A DNA stretch of 64,000 nt from Nothophaeocryptopus gaeumannii (GCA_031771865.1 JASISA010000025.1:2108001-2172000); one strand, 5' to 3'; shown: positions 11,110 to 21,415, counted from the first letter of the stretch. Notes: generated by a model from the sequence alone, not told the origin. A program made the numbers and translations.

Positions 11110-12201
11110 CTATGGTAGCAAGCCCTCAGACCGAAAGAACTCGATCAGCTGCTGGTCAGTAACCGCCGGCGTTTCGAAATACTCCCTCAAGCTGTCAGGC
11201 AAAGGCTGCTTAGAATACGCCTCTCTCTGCTTCTTGGCGAAAGCGAGAACGGTGTTGAGGTGTCTCTCCTCCCTCTTGAAGGTTTCTCCACCAGTCTCAT
11301 CATCTCGCAAAGCCGGCTCCCAGAAATCCGCAACGCTTTCGAATAATGCCTTCAACCCAGTGGGAACTTCTGGGTCCTCAACTCTTGTCTTGATCCACTG
11401 AATGGCAGTAAGGCCGTCGTTGACGTCGATCTTTCTATAATCCGCGAAGTCCTTCTGCTCGATACCCTCAGTCGTCCTCAGATTCCCGAAATCCGAAAGA
11501 ATAAGATCAGGGTAATCCTTATATCTCGAGCCCTGCGAAGGAGCGCGAAGAATCAGATTAGCAGCATGGACATCGCAATGTGTGAGTGGCTTCCAATGCT
11601 CATCTTTGACGTTGTTGGGTAAATAACCCAAATGGATGTAGCGATATGCTTGAATGAGTTGAGTGACGAAATGCCATGCGAGGCCAACGGGTAAGGGGTC
11701 GATGTCGGGCAGAGGATGGACGATCCAGTTCTTATTAGCTTGATTCATATATCGCTTATGTAGAGCCGCCAGCGTTTCGGCGGAGAGGAGTTCGAGCGTA
11801 CACCATTCGATTGCATCTGGGTGGTGGATGTCGTAATCTAACAGCTTGGGGAGGTTGCGGTGCTTGCTTCGTCTCATGTCGATCATGGCCTTGACTTCGT
11901 TGTTCAGTTTGCCCTGCTCGGACTTTGCGACTTTTCCTGCCTGCAGGTAATTTCGCAAGTAGGTCAGTAGAGTCTTTGGGTTGTCAGCATACTGTTCAGC
12001 CAGTTTCTCAGCGACATCTCGCCTGATGACAACGTACACTCTTGCAAATTGTCCGTCACCTAGCGTATGGATGGTGTAGTATTTCTCTTCAATGTTCTTC
12101 AGTGCGTCTGCGAAGAATAGGCTGTCTTCTGGTTGCACTGGTAGACCAGGAGCAGGAGGAGGAGGAGGAGGAGGAGGAGGAGGTGGTGGTGGTGGTGGCA
12201 T
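11110..12201 (-). CDS. Protein-kinase-like protein with polyproline N-terminus
   Basis: An intronless 363-residue protein. After ATG comes a run of 15 prolines, then a kinase-fold domain: a glycine-loop-like LGDGQFARVY, a candidate VAIK-like lysine in AGKVAKS, HCDVHAANLILR as catalytic loop, and LSDFGN as the metal-binding DFG. The Arg of the HRD motif is Cys here, so it is a non-RD type; the catalytic Asp and DFG Asp are present. The insertion between glycine loop and lysine is longer than in typical Ser/Thr kinases. Activity is therefore plausible but unproven. A damaged tandem paralogue lies just downstream. I know no specific substrate. Confidence 0.8.
   Translation of the reverse strand: MPPPPPPPPPPPPPPPAPGLPVQPEDSLFFADALKNIEEKYYTIHTLGDGQFARVYVVIRRDVAEKLAEQYADNPKTLLTYLRNYLQAGKVAKSEQGKLNNEVKAMIDMRRSKHRNLPKLLDYDIHHPDAIEWCTLELLSAETLAALHKRYMNQANKNWIVHPLPDIDPLPVGLAWHFVTQLIQAYRYIHLGYLPNNVKDEHWKPLTHCDVHAANLILRAPSQGSRYKDYPDLILSDFGNLRTTEGIEQKDFADYRKIDVNDGLTAIQWIKTRVEDPEVPTGLKALFESVADFWEPALRDDETGGETFKREERHLNTVLAFAKKQREAYSKQPLPDSLREYFETPAVTDQQLIEFFRSEGLLP
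12150..12199. repeat. Trinucleotide microsatellite encoding polyproline
   Basis: On the plus strand the sequence is about nine GGA-type units followed by six GGT-type units, read as CCN proline codons on the minus strand at the start of the kinase-like gene. The CCA/CCT switch shows it is not a single pure tract. Length is likely to vary between strains. Confidence 0.9.
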
Positions 12202-12275
12202 TTTGAATTCGTTTCTCCGGTCTGGTAAGAAGCGCTAGAATCGGTGTATGTGCAGAATCCAAGATGGGCTCGCTG

Positions 12276-12289
12276 CTCTATATAAAGAG
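12276..12289 (-). promoter_or_regulatory. TATA box of the kinase-like gene
   Basis: A strong TATATAAAG-type element within CTCTATATAAAGAG, about 75-85 bp upstream of the minus-strand ATG at 12201. The element is nearly palindromic, so strand is assigned from the adjacent gene. Confidence 0.55.
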
Positions 12290-12686
12290 CTATACATCTG
12301 GCTCGACAAGGGCATTGTATATCCATGAGAAGGAGGCATTATAGATCTGGAGAAAAGAACATTCTTTGTTGTGCCGTGTGTTGAGTCCGAGGATCAAAGA
12401 AGAAGAAAGAGCAGCATAGTTACTTATCCGTCTGGAAACAAAGAGCCCGTTCGCTTTCCTGGAAGCGCAGGTTTCAGAGGCGAGCGGTCTCAGACCAGCG
12501 AACGCATACTGTGAGCATAAGTAATGGGTAGGAATGGGTAACTTACAAGTCTCAATTGGCATGATTCAAGCTCCATCTAAGACCACAGTGCTCCAATGCT
12601 ATCCCAAAATGAAACCGCTCTGCAAAATACTAGGGTATCATGCGTTTTCATGACTTTCCCACCATCATTAATCAATCCTCCGACCA
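12290..12686. other. Intergenic region upstream of the kinase-like gene
   Basis: About 0.4 kb separating the kinase-like promoter from the stop of the SPRY gene, both on the minus strand. No gene is seen. Confidence 0.6.
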
Positions 12687-13982
12687 TCACGAAGGCTTGT
12701 AAAGCCAATCGTTCGGGTTGAAAACAGCCTCAAATTCCACCGCCCCGAAGACGCCAACAGCAGCAAGAATGTCGTGCTCGCCTTCAAGGCCAACTATGTC
12801 CCCAGCATCAGCATTCTCGTCCAGCTCCTCGTGAAGATCCCAGCCGCCGTCCATCTTGCCGTTCCTGGTGAAGAAGACATCGCACCGCATCGTGACTCGA
12901 TCGCCATGAATCGGAGGCTTGCAGGTCATACCAATGCCGAGCACGTCGCCTTTCTTGAACGCAGATGTGAAATCTATGCCGCCAAAGCTGTTGTCCACAT
13001 ATCGTCTGCCATCGTCGCTGTGCACCCCGAGCGAGCCGCGATGCCATCCAGGGAGACGCCAGGCAGGGTACGGCGGCGCAGCGAAGCCGAGACCAATACC
13101 GGATTCTACATTCTTGCCTGTACCGTAGCGATCGCCCATACTTTGAACATGCAGCTCGTAGTAGATCGTCTTTGGCTGGCCGGTCATTAGTGGAGAGTCT
13201 CTGTTGGCGGCATAGACAGGGATGTCTGAAAGCATGATTGTATCACCAAGGCTCGGTGAAGTTCGCACGTAGCTTCGACCAAGAGATGGTTGGTACTGTG
13301 TCACGTCTGTGGTATTCGGTGGGCAAGTCAAGCGCATGTCTCCGATCGTCATCCTCTCAAGCAGCTCAGCGTGATGATCTTGGGCGGGCCACAGAGGGGT
13401 TTCCCGACACCAGACATGAGCTCGCTCCGCATCATCATAATCCGCATTCGCGGTTGGACTTCTGGTATTTTGCGCATTCGCGGCCTGAAAGGAGGGAGGT
13501 GGATGGAGATTATTGTCTGGACCAGTCCAGGGATCGTACTCAGGAGGAGGTTCACTCCCAGGCGTCGGCAGCGGTCCTGGAGAAGGCGAGAACTGCTGTC
13601 TAGTAGAGCTGCCGGATGTTGGTGTAGGGCCTGAAGGCGGCGGCGAGTATTGTTCGTCTGACATCTCAACATCCTGGCGGACAATATGGCCTGGGGGGAG
13701 ACCAGGTGGCGGTTGGTACGCCTCATGATCTCGAGAAGCGGTATTTGGGACGTTGATACTCGACGGTCTCAACTGTGGAGGAATGCTCAAGCTTGCATCT
13801 CGATAGGAATTGTTCGACTGCGGGTCACGGCTTTGTTGGCTTGGTCCGCCTCCAATGGTCCAGGAGATTCGCTGAGGATGGGCATTGGTTTCCGGCTGAG
13901 GTTGCTGCTTGTTATCAAATCCAGATTGTGTTCGTCGATATTCCGGCGGTGGCCCAGGAGGAGGATTGTATTTGCCACTCAT
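12687..13982 (-). CDS. SPRY-domain protein with two PPxY motifs
   Basis: An intronless 431-residue protein. The first 170 residues are disordered and Pro/Gln/Ser-rich, with PPEY at residues 12-15 and again at 146-149; PPxY is the ligand of WW domains in Rsp5/Nedd4 ubiquitin ligases. The C-terminal half is a SPRY domain: YYELHVQSMG, GIGLGFAAPPYP, the WHRGSLGVHSDDGR loop, GDVLGIGM, DVFFTRNG and FEAVFNP follow the usual strand order. Yeast Ssh4 and Ear1 join SPRY and PPxY as Rsp5 adaptors but have a transmembrane segment, which I do not see here. A soluble Rsp5 adaptor role is inference. Confidence 0.88.
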   Translation of the reverse strand: MSGKYNPPPGPPPEYRRTQSGFDNKQQPQPETNAHPQRISWTIGGGPSQQSRDPQSNNSYRDASLSIPPQLRPSSINVPNTASRDHEAYQPPPGLPPGHIVRQDVEMSDEQYSPPPSGPTPTSGSSTRQQFSPSPGPLPTPGSEPPPEYDPWTGPDNNLHPPPSFQAANAQNTRSPTANADYDDAERAHVWCRETPLWPAQDHHAELLERMTIGDMRLTCPPNTTDVTQYQPSLGRSYVRTSPSLGDTIMLSDIPVYAANRDSPLMTGQPKTIYYELHVQSMGDRYGTGKNVESGIGLGFAAPPYPAWRLPGWHRGSLGVHSDDGRRYVDNSFGGIDFTSAFKKGDVLGIGMTCKPPIHGDRVTMRCDVFFTRNGKMDGGWDLHEELDENADAGDIVGLEGEHDILAAVGVFGAVEFEAVFNPNDWLYKPS

Positions 13983-15499
13983 GTTGCTGCGGGAGCAGTC
14001 TTGGTGGACGAGACACTCCTACGGCTCTTCCTGTGTCTGCAGAATGCCGTGTCGGTATGGAGACGTCTTCGAGACTGGACGGGCCGTGGGCTCTCCTAGA
14101 TTTCTGTCGCGTCCTTATGGCGGCGAGTCGGGAGGGAGTGTTGAGAGTAGCAGAAGGAGAAATCGGGCCAATATACGGGGCGCTTTCGTAGGTATCTACT
14201 GCCCCGTCCAGGTGGGCACAAACCGGATAAGCAGGTCATCTAGTTCATACTCCGGAGTCCTCGTCCCAGCTAGCTCAGGTTGCACGGGCGTTGAATGGGT
14301 GCGACGAGTGCGATAGTTGGCGTTTTGGGCATCAATACGGAGAAGAGTGGTCTAGGATCAGGCATGTGTGCGCGGCTGTGACCTCAGGGTGCAGATGCTC
14401 TGTTGGAGGAAGCACTTTCACAGCCCCACCGAGGAGCCACGTGAGCGGCTGTAGGCGAGTGGTCGATCAGCGAGAGACGCTAAGGAAGGTATGTCTTGGC
14501 ACACAGTCGACGGCCTCCGAACGCTCTCCAACAGCTTTCCACGGGCTAGGTTCCCAATAGCTTTTCCACTTGCACACTTGTCCGATTGCCCAACCTCATC
14601 CATCGCGTAGCCCTGTCGCATATGCGCTGTGTCTGCGTGAAGGCCTGACTTATACTGCCAGACAGCGTTGTCACGGTCCCCAGGACGCTTCTCACCTCTC
14701 CTGATGGACAACATGAAGTACACCACCACGAACACCATGCCGTCTGGTGGCTTCCGCTCCTCACACCCAGGACAAGTTTCTCCGCGGTGACCATCAGATA
14801 CGTACGAGGTGCGCGAGTGGATCCTGAGGGTCTGACTCTAGCTTAGAAGCACAGCAATACTGCATCCGTCTATTTCAGAATCTCACCTGGCCGGCAGTTA
14901 CTCCTCGTAGTAGCTACAAGCTCTCAGGTCTGCTCTCCCAGGTTGACAGCTCATGAAAGACTACGAGACTTAGATACAGGACCTGCATGCTGTATTGACT
15001 GATCCTTATTCAGGACCTGTTGCACGACAAAGCTCCCGCGGCATTCCTGAAGTTGCTGAATCCGGCACTACTCAGGAATGCTACACGCACGAGAGACTTG
15101 GCTTCCGATCACCATAGCTTCTTGTTTTCCGAGGTCTCGTATCACCACAGAACACTAGCGTGGTACGTCTCAAATACATGATGTGCTCACATATCGAAAT
15201 CATGGAAGCAACACGGTAGGTCGCAATCCGCATGTATAAGCTCTCTGGACTTCACTTTTCTTTGTCCTCCGCATCACGACAACAAGCCACTGAGTCGGAC
15301 CGCCACGTGAAAAGAGAAGCAACAATGAACCGCAAACGGATCTCGGCATTGCTCAATAGGACTCCTGAACGACTTATCGTTGCGACGCATGCCCCGCTGG
15401 AGACTCGAATGAAGCGCAACTACCAGTGAGAAGACGATTTTTGCAAGCGAGGAATTGATCGTCAAGCATCTCGAATAACCTGCTGACCAGTCCGCGAAC
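13983..15499. other. 1.5-kb region between divergent genes, no convincing gene
   Basis: Lies between the starts of the minus-strand SPRY gene and the plus-strand repeat-protein gene, so it carries both promoters. Short open frames on both strands show no domain or splicing support. No repeat or RNA gene is recognised. Confidence 0.5.
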
Positions 15500-16663
15500 A
15501 TGCTTCGCCGCCTCTACCTTCTCTGGCTCCCAATTGCCTTCCTCGCCCTCGCAATTCCTCGTGCGAAAGGCAATGAGGACCACCGTCTTCTAGCAAGGGA
15601 AGCTTATGCCGATGAGATCGCCGACCTTCACGCCCAATACGGAGACTCTCTCGACACTTCTCTGAAAGGCTACGACCATTCCCTCTTCATCAGAGCATTC
15701 TCAGACGATGACGAATATGACGAGTATGAGCCGTCGACCCTGCGCGCCCGCTCAGCCCAGGCGGAAGACGCCGCAGAAGTCCTAGCCGAATTTGGCCAAG
15801 ATGTTGATGTTTCCCTCCACGGCTACGACCACGATCTCGTCCGCCGGGAACTTGAAGCCGGAGACGCCGAAGCAGCCGTCATCTCAGAATTCGGCTCTTC
15901 AAACGTCGACGTCAGCCTCGACGGCTACGACCACGAGCTCGTAGCCCGCGACCTCGCCGAGGAAGACAATGCCGCAAAAGCCGACGTAGTAGCCGAATTC
16001 GGTCCAAACGTCGACGTCTCTCTCGACGGCTACGATCACGAATTGGTCGCCCGCGAGTTGCGAAAAGAGGCTGAAGAAGAAGAAGACTCCGACGACGAAG
16101 ACTCCGACGACGGAGAGGATGCATTCGAAATGCCTCAAGACCCCTCCACCCACCTGGTCCTCTCCGCCCGCGACACCGTGGACGCAGAAAAGGCTTCCCT
16201 CCTCTCATCCGACCCCAACTCAAAAACCTACGACCTCTCCCTAGACGGCTACGATGATTCCCTCCTTGACAGCGATGGTTCCATAGGCATAAGCGACGAG
16301 GCTCTTTCTGACTATGAGCTTTTTCGCAAACGCGAAGCCGATGGAGAAGATGAACCATACGACCCCGACGAAAACTATGGGATCACCGAGCCGCCGTATG
16401 AGGCCATGTTCGATAAAGATGGACAGTATTTGCGTGCTTGGGATGCACATATCGCTGCGAGGGATTTCGCGGATGTGAGTCCTGATGACGATGATGTGGA
16501 TGGGGGCGTGGATGCAGAGCCAGCAAGTTATGGACCAGAGATTGATGATGAAGATGTGAATGATCGGTATGCGACTCCACAGCCGTTGGAGCCAGAAGCG
16601 ACGATTGAGGCTAGGGGCTTGTATGAGGGGGTGAGGAGGTGGGTGGAGGATGTTTGGGGATGA
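15500..16663 (+). CDS. Secreted acidic repeat protein with GYDH motifs (387 aa)
   Basis: Single exon. The first 23 residues are a signal peptide (LYLLWLPIAFLALAIPRAKG). The mature part is Asp/Glu-rich and carries five copies of a motif close to VDVSLDGYDHELV: residues TSLKGYDHSL, VDVSLHGYDHDLV, VDVSLDGYDHELV twice, and YDLSLDGYDDSLL, about 33-80 residues apart. Copies 2-4 are preceded by AEFG/SEFG. Short basic-acidic steps (AREA, RARS, VRRE, VARD, VARE, SARD, KREA, AARD, EARG) recur between them, possible protease sites although only one RR and one KR are classical Kex2 sites. There is no enzyme domain and no known family that I recognise. A cell-wall, effector or peptide-precursor role is possible but unsupported. 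Confidence 0.85.
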   Translation: MLRRLYLLWLPIAFLALAIPRAKGNEDHRLLAREAYADEIADLHAQYGDSLDTSLKGYDHSLFIRAFSDDDEYDEYEPSTLRARSAQAEDAAEVLAEFGQDVDVSLHGYDHDLVRRELEAGDAEAAVISEFGSSNVDVSLDGYDHELVARDLAEEDNAAKADVVAEFGPNVDVSLDGYDHELVARELRKEAEEEEDSDDEDSDDGEDAFEMPQDPSTHLVLSARDTVDAEKASLLSSDPNSKTYDLSLDGYDDSLLDSDGSIGISDEALSDYELFRKREADGEDEPYDPDENYGITEPPYEAMFDKDGQYLRAWDAHIAARDFADVSPDDDDVDGGVDAEPASYGPEIDDEDVNDRYATPQPLEPEATIEARGLYEGVRRWVEDVWG

Positions 16664-16905
16664 GTAGTGTAATTAATGAGTAGTTTGGTTTGGGTTGACT
16701 TGGTGCTATAGAGTAGTGTTTCTACAGTATAGCGCTCACGGATGAATGTAGTATGGATTGACCTTTCGTTCCGTCTCAATGCCCGGAGTGAATTGTCCAG
16801 TGGTGTCTTCATGATACAAATTGGCAGTCAGCAAAGAAGCGCCAAAGCCCAAGCGGTGCGCCCCAGTCCCTCCATGGAGAGACAGACATTAGTGCTGTGT
16901 CTTGA
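16664..16905. other. Convergent 3' spacer
   Basis: A 242-bp gap between the stops of the plus-strand repeat gene and the minus-strand IEC3 gene. It contains both 3' UTRs only. Confidence 0.6.
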
Positions 16906-18474
16906 CTACTTGTACGGATAGATCTTGACCAGCTCCTTCAATTTCGAAGACGCCGTGGTGGACGGCATAGTTGTGTTCGGAAGATGTGCCCGTGGGGGAA
17001 TGGAAACAGCAGGGTCGGGTTGCGTCTCTTGTCTTCCAGACGCCGTCGATGCGAAGGGAGTGTGGTAGGATACCAAAGCAATAGTAGTGGCAGCCGCTTG
17101 CTGCTCGACTGCGGGCGACGATGCGGCGGATGGTTGCTCCAACGTATAATTCTGCTCGTTCAGAATACTCGTCGCCTGAGCCGGACGAGCCCGAAGATCT
17201 TCACGCCATTGCTCCTAGTCAGCGTCCGCCTCAGTCCTTGGTTGCCTATGCGCAGCAGGGTACTTCTTCAGCCCTTCGACATGTCTCTCCTAATCCGCAT
17301 CTACCTTGGTCTTCTTGGCACTTCCACCGGTGGGAGTGTCCTCTCCACTGCGCTTCCGCTTGCCTTTACCACCTGTTGCGTTGCTCTTCCCGCCTTTAAC
17401 TCGGTATGTTCCGTCGACGTCGCCTCGGCCACGCTTCTTACCCGCGCTCTGAGGGTGATCATCGATGAAGCCGAGATCATCCTCATCAGCAAAGGAGGCT
17501 GCGCTAGGGGACGCGCCTTCTCTGGCGCGACCGACTGCACGATCTCCGACTTGCTTGGCGAGGTTTCTCTTGCCGCCTCCGCCACGTCCGGACGTTGGCT
17601 TCGTCTCGTGCGAAGCCAGGCTTTCGTTGTCGTCGATGTCAGCGCCAACTCCTGCAGCCTGTTTCGCATGTGTCTTGAGCCAATTGTGCTGGCTCTGCGG
17701 ATTCTGCAGCTCAACTTGACGCTCAATTTCGCGGGCCGTGAAGTCTGCCCAGTGCTTCTCTTCCGTTATACCGTCCTGCTTTTCCTTGGTGAGGCTGACA
17801 GGGTCGCCGAGCTTGGCGTCAAGTCGAAGCAAATAAGCATCTTCTTCTGGGCCGGTCAAGTAGCCAGGTGGGTTCTCTCCCTGAATCTCATCCGGAAGGG
17901 GTCCATCGATTGACGGCTGTGGTACACTGGCTTGTAATTCATCGAGTGAAGTGACACCCTGCGCCGCAAGTCTTTTATCAATTTGATCTCTGATGACATG
18001 AAGATCAAGATGTGGAATCTGGCCGCGTTGGACTGCAACTGTGTACTCCATAAGAAGGTCATTCGCGGCTTGTGGGGTGACATCGGCTGGCACAACGTTC
18101 TGGATGGCAGTGATGGCGGTGTGCTCTTCGGGCATAGAAATATCGAATCGCAGATCGGGTGGAAGCGCGGGATTTTGGTTGACATCTAGAAGAAGCTCCA
18201 TGATGCCACTGATTAGAGGTCAGTATCCCGTTGTGTTCAAGGCAATGGCATGTTCTTACTCCAGCTCCTCCCGTAAACGCTTCGCCAGACCCTCCAGCTT
18301 CTGCTCCTCTTTGAACAATGTCTTGTTGGTCTCCAGCACGCCTTCAAACTTGTGACGCATCTTGCGATACTTCTTCCGCCATGACTTGTATCGCGGTCGC
18401 TCTGCTGCTGCTAGCGATTTCCCTCCTGTCGCCGGGTGTTGGTAGGCTTGCGCCGGGCCTTCGGAGTCGGACAT
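16906..18474 (-). CDS. IEC3: INO80 chromatin-remodelling complex subunit Iec3-like
   Basis: Nuclear subunit of the INO80 nucleosome remodeller. Exon 1 18474-18260, intron 18209-18259, exon 2 18208-17305, intron 17215-17304 (90 bp), exon 3 17214-16906. The N-terminus RPRYKSWRKKYRKMRHKFEG, then KRLREELDGIMELLLDVNQ, is the Iec3-type opening. The rest is charged, with a Gly/Lys-rich basic tail (SGRGGGGKR, KKRGRGD, KGKRKRSGED). If the last intron is kept, translation ends at 17290 after KTKVDAD; splicing adds WREDLRARPAQATSILNEQN and a 103-codon exon, which I favour because the frame and branch-like GCTGAC fit. The ATG at 18474 is chosen since the frame above it has only GTG. The gene diverges from NOP13 over 251 bp. 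Confidence 0.82.
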
Positions 18475-18725
18475 GTTGTCCGCAGGCACGAGCCAGTATT
18501 ATCGACGGGTGATGTACGTGTAGTACGGGAGATCGCGCGTAGAGATAGATTTATGGTATTGTATTGTGGTATTGAGCGCAACAGGTGTCGCGACTGAGTG
18601 GTGGAGGACGTGACAAGAAGCTCGGCAAGCGGCGCCGATCATCCGACCGATGGAAGCTCCACCAAAATTTCGATGCATGTGAATTTCAATTTTGCTGTCT
18701 ACACCAACACAAGTCTAAAGACAAG

Positions 18726-20021
18726 ATGTCGTCGTCACCTGAGATCAAGGCCGAAAAGAAGCGAAAGAGGGACATTATCCCAGAGGACGAAGACGACAAG
18801 CTCGAGATCGATGTCAACCTGCCAGAGCCGCCGTCGAAGAAGGCCAAGCGGAAAGAGAAGAAAGCTCAGTCAAAGCCTTCCAAGACCCATTCTACGGAAT
18901 CTACAGAGGCTTCCAAACCGACCACGAACGATGGTGAAGACCAGCTCCACCCAGACCGGAAAGTCGCTGCCCCTGCGAATGAGGCGTCGAAACGCTCCGA
19001 CTATGGCATCTGGATTGGGAACCTGTCCTTCAAGACCAACAAGGACTCCTTGCGCAGATTCTTGCTTGACAGAGGAGGTATCGACGAAAGCTCCATCACG
19101 CGGCTTCATATGCCTATGAGCGACAAGCAGGCAAATAAGGGTTTCGCGTATGTCGACTTCGATTCGGAAGTCGTGCTCAACATTGCTCTCGCTCTGTCCG
19201 AGAAGCTGGTCGATGGTCGCAAGGTGCTGATCAAGAATGCAAAGAGCTTCGAGGGAAGGCCGGAGAAGACAAAGGCAGATGCAGATGTCGCGGCACATGG
19301 CAAGGTCAGCGCCAAGGCTCCGAGCAAGAGGGTATTTGTTGGCAATTTGAGCTTTGACGTGACAAGAGACGAGCTGGCTGAACACTTTGCGATGGCTGGA
19401 CAAGTCGAAGATGTCTTTATTGCAACGTTCGAAGACTCTGGCAAATGCAAAGGCTTCGGTTGGGTCACCTTTGCGGACTTGGAGGCCTCAGAGGCTGCGG
19501 TCCGTGGATATATCTGGAAGCAGCCTGAGAAGGATGACACCGCCGAGGAAGAAGAAGAGGAAGGGGAAGATGATGAGGAGGCAAAGAAGCTCAAGAAGAA
19601 GAGGAAGGCACACAAGCCGCGAAAGTGGTTTATCAACAAGGTCAATGGCCGGTTGTTGAAGTGTGAATATGCTGAGGACAAGGTGACAAGATACAACAAG
19701 CGATTTGGCAAGGGCGCTGCTGGTGCTGGTGCCAGGAAGGGAGCACCTCAAGTCAATGGTGATGGAGAGACTTTTGCAGGCGCCGAGGCGAATGGGGAAG
19801 AGAACCTGGAAGACCTAGCTCAGGAAGCTGCTGCTGCACGAGACGCGTCCAAGAAGAAGAAAGACCCGAAGATGAAAAAGCTCGATAAGGATGCCCGTCA
19901 GGATGAGCGACGCAGAAAGCACGACGCTCGTATGACTGCTCCTGGGCAAGCGCTTGCCAATGCTCAGAGGGCGACTGGCGCGATTGTCGCGGGTGCGGGC
20001 AAGAAGGTCACATTCGATTAA
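18726..20021 (+). CDS. NOP13: Nop13-like nucleolar RNA-binding protein
   Basis: Two-RRM protein of the pre-60S/nucleolar Nop13 type. Single exon, 431 residues. The N-terminus is Lys/Glu-rich with nuclear signals (KKRKRD, SKKAKRKEKK). RRM1 starts at GIWIGNLSF (RNP2) with KGFAYVDF (RNP1); RRM2 starts at RVFVGNLSF with KGFGWVTF. An acidic-basic linker in RRM2 (DDTAEEEEEEGEDDEEAKK) interrupts the last strands before WFINKVNGRLLKCEYAED. The tail is Ala/Lys-rich. The ATG at 18726 is used: the frame is open further upstream, to 18585, but has no other good start. Confidence 0.9.
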   Translation: MSSSPEIKAEKKRKRDIIPEDEDDKLEIDVNLPEPPSKKAKRKEKKAQSKPSKTHSTESTEASKPTTNDGEDQLHPDRKVAAPANEASKRSDYGIWIGNLSFKTNKDSLRRFLLDRGGIDESSITRLHMPMSDKQANKGFAYVDFDSEVVLNIALALSEKLVDGRKVLIKNAKSFEGRPEKTKADADVAAHGKVSAKAPSKRVFVGNLSFDVTRDELAEHFAMAGQVEDVFIATFEDSGKCKGFGWVTFADLEASEAAVRGYIWKQPEKDDTAEEEEEEGEDDEEAKKLKKKRKAHKPRKWFINKVNGRLLKCEYAEDKVTRYNKRFGKGAAGAGARKGAPQVNGDGETFAGAEANGEENLEDLAQEAAAARDASKKKKDPKMKKLDKDARQDERRRKHDARMTAPGQALANAQRATGAIVAGAGKKVTFD

Positions 20022-20208
20022 TCGAACAACCTTACGTCCATGGGCCAGGAGGTGCTCATTCTTGCTACTTCCATACGTACTCGACAAAGACCATCCAGGA
20101 GCCAAACGTCAGCTCATACCTCAACTTCTGCATTTATTTTGAGTCAGCGGCGCGTGAGCGACTCCGCGACCCGACCTTGACGATACGACCCACCTGAATG
20201 CTTCAGCA

Positions 20209-21307
20209 ATGGCGCCGCCAGTGTACTCGTGGCAGCCGGACAACAAATATGCAATATGGCAGCTCAGATACAAAGGCGACGAATTCCCGTCCAATGAGCC
20301 AGCCATGAAAGCCAATGTCTACATCGAGTGGCACAAACACCGACTATGGCAGGAATTGTTGCCTTGCGTAGTCAGGCTCCCAAGTCGCTTGCGACTGCGG
20401 ATATTCGAGCCGACGTTCACTGGACTCGAGCTCGACCTGTGCCACTTGACCCTGCCTCCGCATCTCAGGATCATATTAAAATATGCGCCCATGAAGATCT
20501 GTCGCGAGATGCTTCTGGCCTTCGTCCGAACGAACATATTTGTTGCACATGTGGTAAGAGCGAAACAACAGTATCTTGATCCAAGCTCACGGGCGGTAGG
20601 GTCTGGAGTTGCTGGCGAGTAGCAATTTCTCGAGAAGACCGCCAAACGACACGTATGTCAACAATGCTCGAGCCGGTGGGCTGTATCTCTCTGGTAGATC
20701 AAACGATCTACAATAGACTTTGGATCGAGCGCAGCGGAATGGCCTCTCTCGACTGGCTCTGCCGAAAGTCGAGTTTCGTCTCTATCGAAACGATCACTTG
20801 AGAGTAGTTGCCAATACCTATCCCCACCCAAGCGTGACGGCAGACCGCCTGAGGTACGAGCAAGAGTACTGCATTGGGACCTACGAGTTGGAGATCGAGT
20901 TCAAAAGGACGATCGCGGCTGGCACCAAATACCACCACCGCTTCACTAAGGGCCCCGCCCACCCCTCGTTATCAGGAAATGGGACATGGCGACCCGGCAC
21001 AGAATGGGATGAGTGTCACTTGGAACAGTGCGCTTTCATGGGCAATACAGACATCGGACCGTACCCAATTGCTGCAAAACATATCGTTGGAGTGTGTAAA
21101 GAAGTCCGTGCGATTGCAGACATGCATTTCTGGACCGAAGTGGCAAGGACGGCAAGGAATAGCAGGCCTGGCATCTGCCATGGGTGGAACATTGATGTGA
21201 TACAGATGATGGTGAGACAATTTTCGAGAAAGACATATGAGGTTGGAGGACATGGCTCCGTGCCACTCTGTTTGACTTACGATGACCAAGTCAAACGGGT
21301 TGACTGA
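20209..21307 (+). CDS. Hypothetical fungal protein, probably two exons
   Basis: Not recognised. Two open segments, 20209-20553 and 20717-21307, join in frame if GTAAGA at 20554 and AATAG at 20716 are used (163-bp intron), giving a 311-residue protein. The second part has IVGVCKEVRAIADMHFW, reminiscent of the TCrqiRxEA segment of fungal LPAELRN-type proteins. The intron is longer than its neighbours and other acceptors exist (for example TAG at 20699), so the junction is tentative. No membrane segment or catalytic motif is visible. Confidence 0.5.
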
Positions 21308-21405
21308 GGTTAACGGAGACAATACATTGGTGAAGGAGGCGTAGAGAACGATCGTTAATACAGCACTCAGATCAGATCGCGTCGCATCGTATCGCTAGCG
21401 ACACA

Positions 21406-21415
21406 GATATAAGGG
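21406..21415 (+). promoter_or_regulatory. TATA-like element
   Basis: ATATAAGGGA lies about 75 bp upstream of the ATG at 21488 on the same strand, supporting that orphan as a real gene. Confidence 0.4.

Noticed and set aside
15500..16663. A ribosomally made cyclic peptide (ustiloxin-like) cluster around the repeat protein
   Set aside because: No UstYa/DUF3328 oxidase, tyrosinase, methyltransferase or transporter is found nearby, and most repeat boundaries lack the dibasic Kex2 sites such precursors use.
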